Positions 5,865-7,676 of a stretch of 7,676 nt of DNA are shown one piece after another. The notes beneath the pieces were generated by a model that was not told the origin of the DNA, searched no databases, and saw only the letters and a program-made list of their open reading frames with translations. The DNA is taken from assembly GCA_003022905.1 (NCBI GenBank), contig PXSE01000064.1, positions 3,364-11,039 on the forward strand. Reading direction: 5' to 3'. Each line of letters opens with the position of its first letter. Positions within the stretch are counted from its first letter, which is position 1. Made by a program: the position numbers and the translations under genes. The stretch is from Halobacteriales archaeon QS_9_68_42 (lineage in GTDB: Archaea; Halobacteriota; Halobacteria; Halobacteriales; Haloarculaceae).

Positions 5865-6001
5865 CAACAATCACAATCTCTTCGTAGTAATACAACATAA
5901 TGCGCTGGCATGACGACCGGTCGCCGACCCCATTGACAGCGCCTCTGACATCAGAGACGAACTGTCGCCAGCGCGCGACTGGGACATCCGTTCCCACGAC
6001 A

Positions 6002-6033
<32 letters not shown>

Positions 6034-6079
6034 TGGCCTATGACGGGCCGTGCGGACCGCGTTACTTCCGTTTCCTCGC

Positions 6080-6343
6080 TTACTCGAACACCGGGCTGTC
6101 CGCCCGGAGCGACTCGATATCCTCGGCGACGGCCGCGGCCTGTTCCGGAAACAGCGCTACCTGCACCTCGTTGCCCTCCTCGTCCTCGGCGACCAGTTTC
6201 ACCTGGCTGTCACCGAACGCCCGTGCCTCGGCGGACTCGACGTCGAACAGTTTCGCGCTCGCGGATTTCGTCGGCGGGCCGACGTTCTTGATGCTGCCGT
6301 TCTTGAACTCGACGGTGAACGCCTCGACGTTCAGATTGAGCAC
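6080..6343 (-). CDS. Conserved-looking haloarchaeal small protein of unknown function (87 aa)
   Basis: An 87-residue protein starting at a GTG: VLNLNVEAFTVEFKNGSIKN, then VGPPTKSASAKLFDVESAEA, a strand pair DSQVKLVAEDEEGNEVQVAL and a helix PEQAAAVAEDIESLRADSPV. This looks like a compact, mostly beta domain with a C-terminal helix, acidic and soluble, with no membrane segment. I recall similar short proteins in haloarchaea but no function. It is divergent from the helicase gene (84 bp between start codons), and its stop lies 48 bp from the C30 tract. The long plus-strand frames across it are Arg/Pro-rich shadows. Confidence 0.8.
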   Translation of the reverse strand: MLNLNVEAFTVEFKNGSIKNVGPPTKSASAKLFDVESAEARAFGDSQVKLVAEDEEGNEVQVALFPEQAAAVAEDIESLRADSPVFE

Positions 6344-6395
6344 GGAGGGTGTAGTACGCGCCGGACGGTAACTCTTGACGATGGAGAACGCGAGG

Positions 6396-6404
6396 CGCTT
6401 TTGT
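6396..6404 (+). promoter_or_regulatory. TATA-like box of the helicase gene
   Basis: The sequence gcttttgtt is centred about 28 bp before the GTG at 6428, the start preferred for the helicase. It is a modest match, and no better-placed box is seen for other in-frame starts. Confidence 0.35.
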
Positions 6405-6427
6405 TCGCCGGCCGCCTACAGCGGGTA

Positions 6428-7676
6428 GTGACCGAACACGGACCCGACGAGACGCCGGTGGACATCGACGCCTTCTATGACGCCCTCGAGGAGCGGACCC
6501 GCCCGGTGGTCACCGCAAGCGAGGTCGCACGGACCGTCGACTGCTCGCAGTCGCGGGCCGTCGAGGGACTGGCGGCGCTCGCGGATTCGGGCCGGGTCGA
6601 GCGACTGGACGCCGAGGCGGACCCGGTCGTCTGGTTCCCCTCGGACTACCGCGAGACCGCCGCCCGCGAACGGCTGACGGTGTTCCCGAACCGGCGGGAG
6701 ATAGTCGCCGACGACCCCTCGCAGTTCACCCGCGCGCGCCTGTCGCAGTTCGCCCGCCTCGAGGACACCAACCGCGAGGGCGGCTACCGGTACGTGGTCC
6801 GCGAGCATCGGCGGGCGCTACGACGCGCTCGAGGAGTGGGTCGAGAGCCAGTGGGAGCGGGCCCACAAGTTCCGCCTCCGGACCCACGAGGACGGCTACG
6901 TCGTCCTAAAGGCGACGAGCGCGGACCTGCTGGGCAACGTCGCCGAGCGCCACCTCGAGGACGGCCTCGTCCGCGCGCGGATCGACGACGAGACGGCCTG
7001 GGTCGACGCCGAGCGGACCGCCGAGCTCAAGCGGACCCTCTACGAGGCGGGCTACCCCGTCCGGGACCGCCGCGACCTGGAGACGGGCGACCCGCTCGAC
7101 GTGAGCCTGGACCTCGAACTCCGGCCGTACCAGGCCGACTGGGTCGCGCGGTTCGCGGACGCGAAATCCGGCGTCCTCGTGGGACCGCCGGGGTCCGGCA
7201 AGACGGTCGCCGCCCTGGCCATCATGGCCGACGTCGAGGGCGAGACGTTGATACTGGTTCCCTCGCGGGAGCTGGCGGGGCAGTGGCGCGAGCGGGTTCT
7301 CGCGGACACGACGCTGTCGCCGGAACAGGTCGGCGAGTACCACGGCGGCGAGAAGACGGTGCGGCCGGTCACCATCGCCACCTACCGCATCGCCGGGATG
7401 GACCGCCACCGCTCGCTGTTCGACTCCCGGAAGTGGGGCCTCATCGTCTACGACGAGTGCCAGCGGATCCCCTCGCCCGTCAGCCGGCGGAGCGCGGACC
7501 TCCAGACGAGACACCGGCTCGGGCTGAGCGGGTCGCCAGTACGGGGTGACGACCTCGAGGACCGCATCTACACCCTTATCGGCCCGCCCATCGGCACCGA
7601 CTGGGAGGCGCTGTTCGACGCGGGCTACGTCGCCGAGCCCGAGGTGGAGATACGCTACCTGCCGTGGGCCTCCGAG
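6428..7676 (+). pseudogene. XPB/Rad25-like superfamily 2 DNA helicase, frameshifted, 3' end outside window
   Basis: The first part (6428 to about 6808) encodes a winged-helix-like N-terminus (FYDALEERTRPVVTASEVAR, SQSRAVEGLAALADSGRVER) and a middle block ending RLEDTNREGGYRYVVRE. The frame then shifts by +1: from 6810 it reads GGRYDALEEWVESQWERAHK and stays open to the window end. The second part carries helicase domain 1: ELRPYQADWVARFAD (Q-like motif), Walker A GPPGSGKT (7182-7205), motif Ia LVPSRELAGQW, DECQ Walker B (7452-7463) and motif III as SGS (7527-7535) where SAT is usual. PIGTDWEALFDAGYVAEPEV follows; helicase domain 2 is beyond the window. Such XPB-like helicases act in DNA repair or transcription-linked unwinding. 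GTG 6428 is chosen by protein layout and the TATA-like box 28 bp upstream. The break may be true gene decay, a small out-of-frame deletion or a base-call error; if an error, this is an intact gene. Confidence 0.8.

Noticed and set aside
6050..6427. Upstream part of the helicase open frame
   Set aside because: It runs antisense through the 87-aa gene; protein-like helicase sequence begins only around 6428.
6906..7514. Minus-strand open frame antisense to the helicase
   Set aside because: It is an Arg/Val/Asp-rich shadow lacking domains; the plus strand carries ordered helicase motifs.

Overview
The window looks like chromosomal DNA from a haloarchaeon (class Halobacteria). It is very GC-rich, the predicted proteins are strongly acidic (Asp/Glu-rich, few Lys), and several genes have a T/A-rich TATA-like box about 26-28 bp before the start codon, the usual layout of leaderless haloarchaeal transcripts. 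Several products resemble families I know only from haloarchaea. I cannot name the species.

Layout. 1-471 (+) is the 3' end of an AglJ-type dolichyl-phosphate glycosyltransferase. 468-797 (-) is a small acidic protein of unknown function, divergent from a ribbon-helix-helix regulator (834-1043, +). 1031-1441 (-) is another haloarchaeal unknown. 1612-1743 (+) is a 43-residue one-helix micropeptide with a clear promoter; its stop lies 6 bp from the stop of the largest gene, a 692-residue CHAT (caspase-like) protease candidate (1750-3828, -). The 225-bp gap upstream of the CHAT gene is filled by a series of hairpins, including two tandem 45-bp units. 4054-4719 (-) encodes a protein resembling the metallo-beta-lactamase fold but with a degenerate metal site; it diverges from a two-domain VOC/glyoxalase-like gene (4812-5507, +). 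5500-5790 (-) is a small acidic haloarchaeal protein. 5791-6079 has no convincing gene and holds a palindrome, an AT-rich patch and a run of 30 C. 6080-6343 (-) is an 87-residue conserved-looking unknown. 6428 to the window end (+) is an XPB/Rad25-like superfamily 2 helicase whose reading frame is broken near 6806.

Organisation. Genes alternate strands almost one by one, with stops overlapping or nearly touching tail to tail (468/471, 1031/1043, 1743/1750, 5500/5507). Most genes therefore look monocistronic and I see no multi-gene pathway operon.

The best candidate for something undescribed is the CHAT protease with its touching one-helix micropeptide, a layout that recalls protease/small-membrane-substrate modules. 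This is a hypothesis from layout and motifs only. Second are the covarying hairpin series at 3899-4031 and the C30 tract at 6003-6032. The C tract and the helicase frameshift could be real or could reflect sequence quality.
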